A stretch of DNA of 64,000 nt, taken from contig JASGJG010000003.1 in NCBI GenBank assembly GCA_049840835.1, positions 992,001 to 1,056,000 of the forward strand, in the 5' to 3' direction. The stretch comes from JANLTX01 sp049840835 (GTDB taxonomy: Bacteria > Armatimonadota > Armatimonadia > Armatimonadales > Armatimonadaceae). The translations under genes were made by a program, and so were the position numbers. The notes below the pieces were generated by a model. The model was not told the origin of the DNA. It worked only from the letters and a program-made list of their open reading frames with translations, and did no database searches. Positions 63,176 through 64,000 of the stretch are shown piece by piece; within the stretch, counting starts at the first letter, position 1, and every line of letters starts with the position of its first letter.

Positions 63176-64000
63176 ATGCAACCGCAGACACCAATTCGCA
63201 TCGGCAACGCGGAGAAGAACGCGATAGAGAACTGCCTGGATATTATCCGTGGCTGCCAGCTCCCGGATGGCGCGTTTTGCATGATGAAGGAAGCGCCCGG
63301 CGCGGATATCTGGATTCCGCCGTACTTTGCCAACCATGCAGCGCTGGCGCTCGTGGCTGCGTACCAGTGGAAGAAAGACCCGGCGGACCTGAGCCGGGTG
63401 AAGAACTGGCTAAGCTGGTGCGTCAGGCATCAGGCCACAGATGGTTACCTGCCTGACTTTGTCGGTAAGCCTACGGACTACAAGATCAGCGCTATGGTGG
63501 TAGATGCCTGGGATTCGTCTGCTGCCCTGTTTCTCTTAGTACTGGGGCGGTACTACCGGGCCGGGGGCAAGGTCACCGGGGAGCTGGTTACTGCGGCCAA
63601 GAAAGCCCTGGTCTGCATCCAGAAGGTGACCGATAAAGCGGATGGTCTGACCTGGGCGAAGCCCGACTACCCTATAAAGTTCTTCGAAGACAATATCGAG
63701 GTCTACGCCGGGCTGATACAAGCGGCAGAGTTCTTCCTGAAGATCGGGAATCCGGCAAAGGCCGTGGAAGCGAAGACACAGGCGGCCCGGATAGCCCGGA
63801 AACTACCCCGGTTCTGGAACGCCGATGAGGAGCGCTACGGTGTGGCGCTAAAAGCAGGGGATGTGCCAGACGATGTGCTGAAGGCCGCCAACCAGGAGAC
63901 TCACAAACTGGAGGCGTACCCCAATGGTCAGGCACAGCTCTTCGGCATCGCGTTCGTGAAACCACAGCCGGGGGCCTGGAAAACTGCGCAGAGCTTTCCT
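63176..64000 (+). CDS. Probable alpha/alpha-toroid protein (3' end outside window)
   Basis: 275 codons open from ATG 63176 to the window edge. The visible part has helix pairs with aromatic and acidic residues: NCLDIIRGCQLPDGAFCM, WIPPYFANHAALALVAAYQW, WLSWCVRHQATDGYLPDFVG, MVVDAWDSSAALFLLVLGRYY, FFEDNIEVYAGLIQAAEFF. This fits six-hairpin glycosidases or related (alpha/alpha)6 barrels. AGGAG stands 6 nt before the ATG. No signal peptide. Catalytic residues and substrate cannot be assigned from this part. Confidence 0.72.
   Translation, partial: MQPQTPIRIGNAEKNAIENCLDIIRGCQLPDGAFCMMKEAPGADIWIPPYFANHAALALVAAYQWKKDPADLSRVKNWLSWCVRHQATDGYLPDFVGKPTDYKISAMVVDAWDSSAALFLLVLGRYYRAGGKVTGELVTAAKKALVCIQKVTDKADGLTWAKPDYPIKFFEDNIEVYAGLIQAAEFFLKIGNPAKAVEAKTQAARIARKLPRFWNADEERYGVALKAGDVPDDVLKAANQETHKLEAYPNGQAQLFGIAFVKPQPGAWKTAQSFP

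Overview
The window looks like a chromosomal segment of a free-living, diderm-type bacterium of moderate GC content, rich in lineage-specific paralogues, sugar-active enzymes, HAF/PD40/BNR repeat proteins, a BlaI/BlaR1 pair, MetH and c-di-GMP proteins. I favour Armatimonadota (Armatimonas/Chthonomonas-like), but this is an impression from gene style; no rRNA or marker gene here proves it. Several genes carry a TANNNT box only 6-9 nt before the start codon, suggesting that leaderless transcription is common in this organism.

Layout. 1-9.1 kb: seven tandem minus-strand paralogues of a signal-anchored protein family (array 1). Two carry single-base frameshifts and an eighth decayed copy lies at the right end. 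9.2-11.2 kb: an OLD-like ATPase/TOPRIM protein. 11.2-20.4 kb, minus strand: PD40 propeller protein, GH30-like glycosidase, an unknown protein, TPR-GGDEF diguanylate cyclase, an AhpD-like peroxidase-related protein read through an in-frame TGA (probable selenoprotein, with a SECIS-like hairpin), a Pro/Glu-rich membrane protein and a radical SAM protein. 20.5-24 kb: a YcxB-like membrane protein divergent from blaI-blaR1, with two identical operators. The BlaR1 homologue is fused to an Amidase_3 domain. 24-35.9 kb: eight tandem plus-strand paralogues of a membrane-anchored helical-repeat family (array 2). 36-41 kb: TlpA-like thioredoxin and metH, which carries an in-frame palindromic insertion and ends in a perfect 64-bp inverted repeat shared with the convergent SEL1 gene.

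41-54.5 kb: mixed small genes, including a DUF442-type phosphatase with an overlapping small membrane protein, two paralogues with an identical 53-bp 3' flank, a BNR-repeat protein, a MobA-like nucleotidyltransferase, a PilZ-like protein, a Gfo/Idh/MocA oxidoreductase, a small lipoprotein, a HAF-repeat protein, gmk and two S41 peptidases (one lacking the catalytic Lys). 54.7-59.1 kb: three tandem helical-repeat paralogues (array 3), the first split by an amber codon. 59.1-64 kb: intradiol dioxygenase-like protein with a terminator, an unknown protein, GH26-like hydrolase, FGE-sulfatase-like protein and the start of a probable alpha/alpha-toroid protein.

Themes: expansion and decay of three private tandem gene families, cell-envelope sensing and processing (BlaI/BlaR1-amidase, S41 pair), c-di-GMP signalling (GGDEF, PilZ), and several palindromic repeat elements. 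No tRNA, rRNA, CRISPR array, integrase or transposase gene was recognised.
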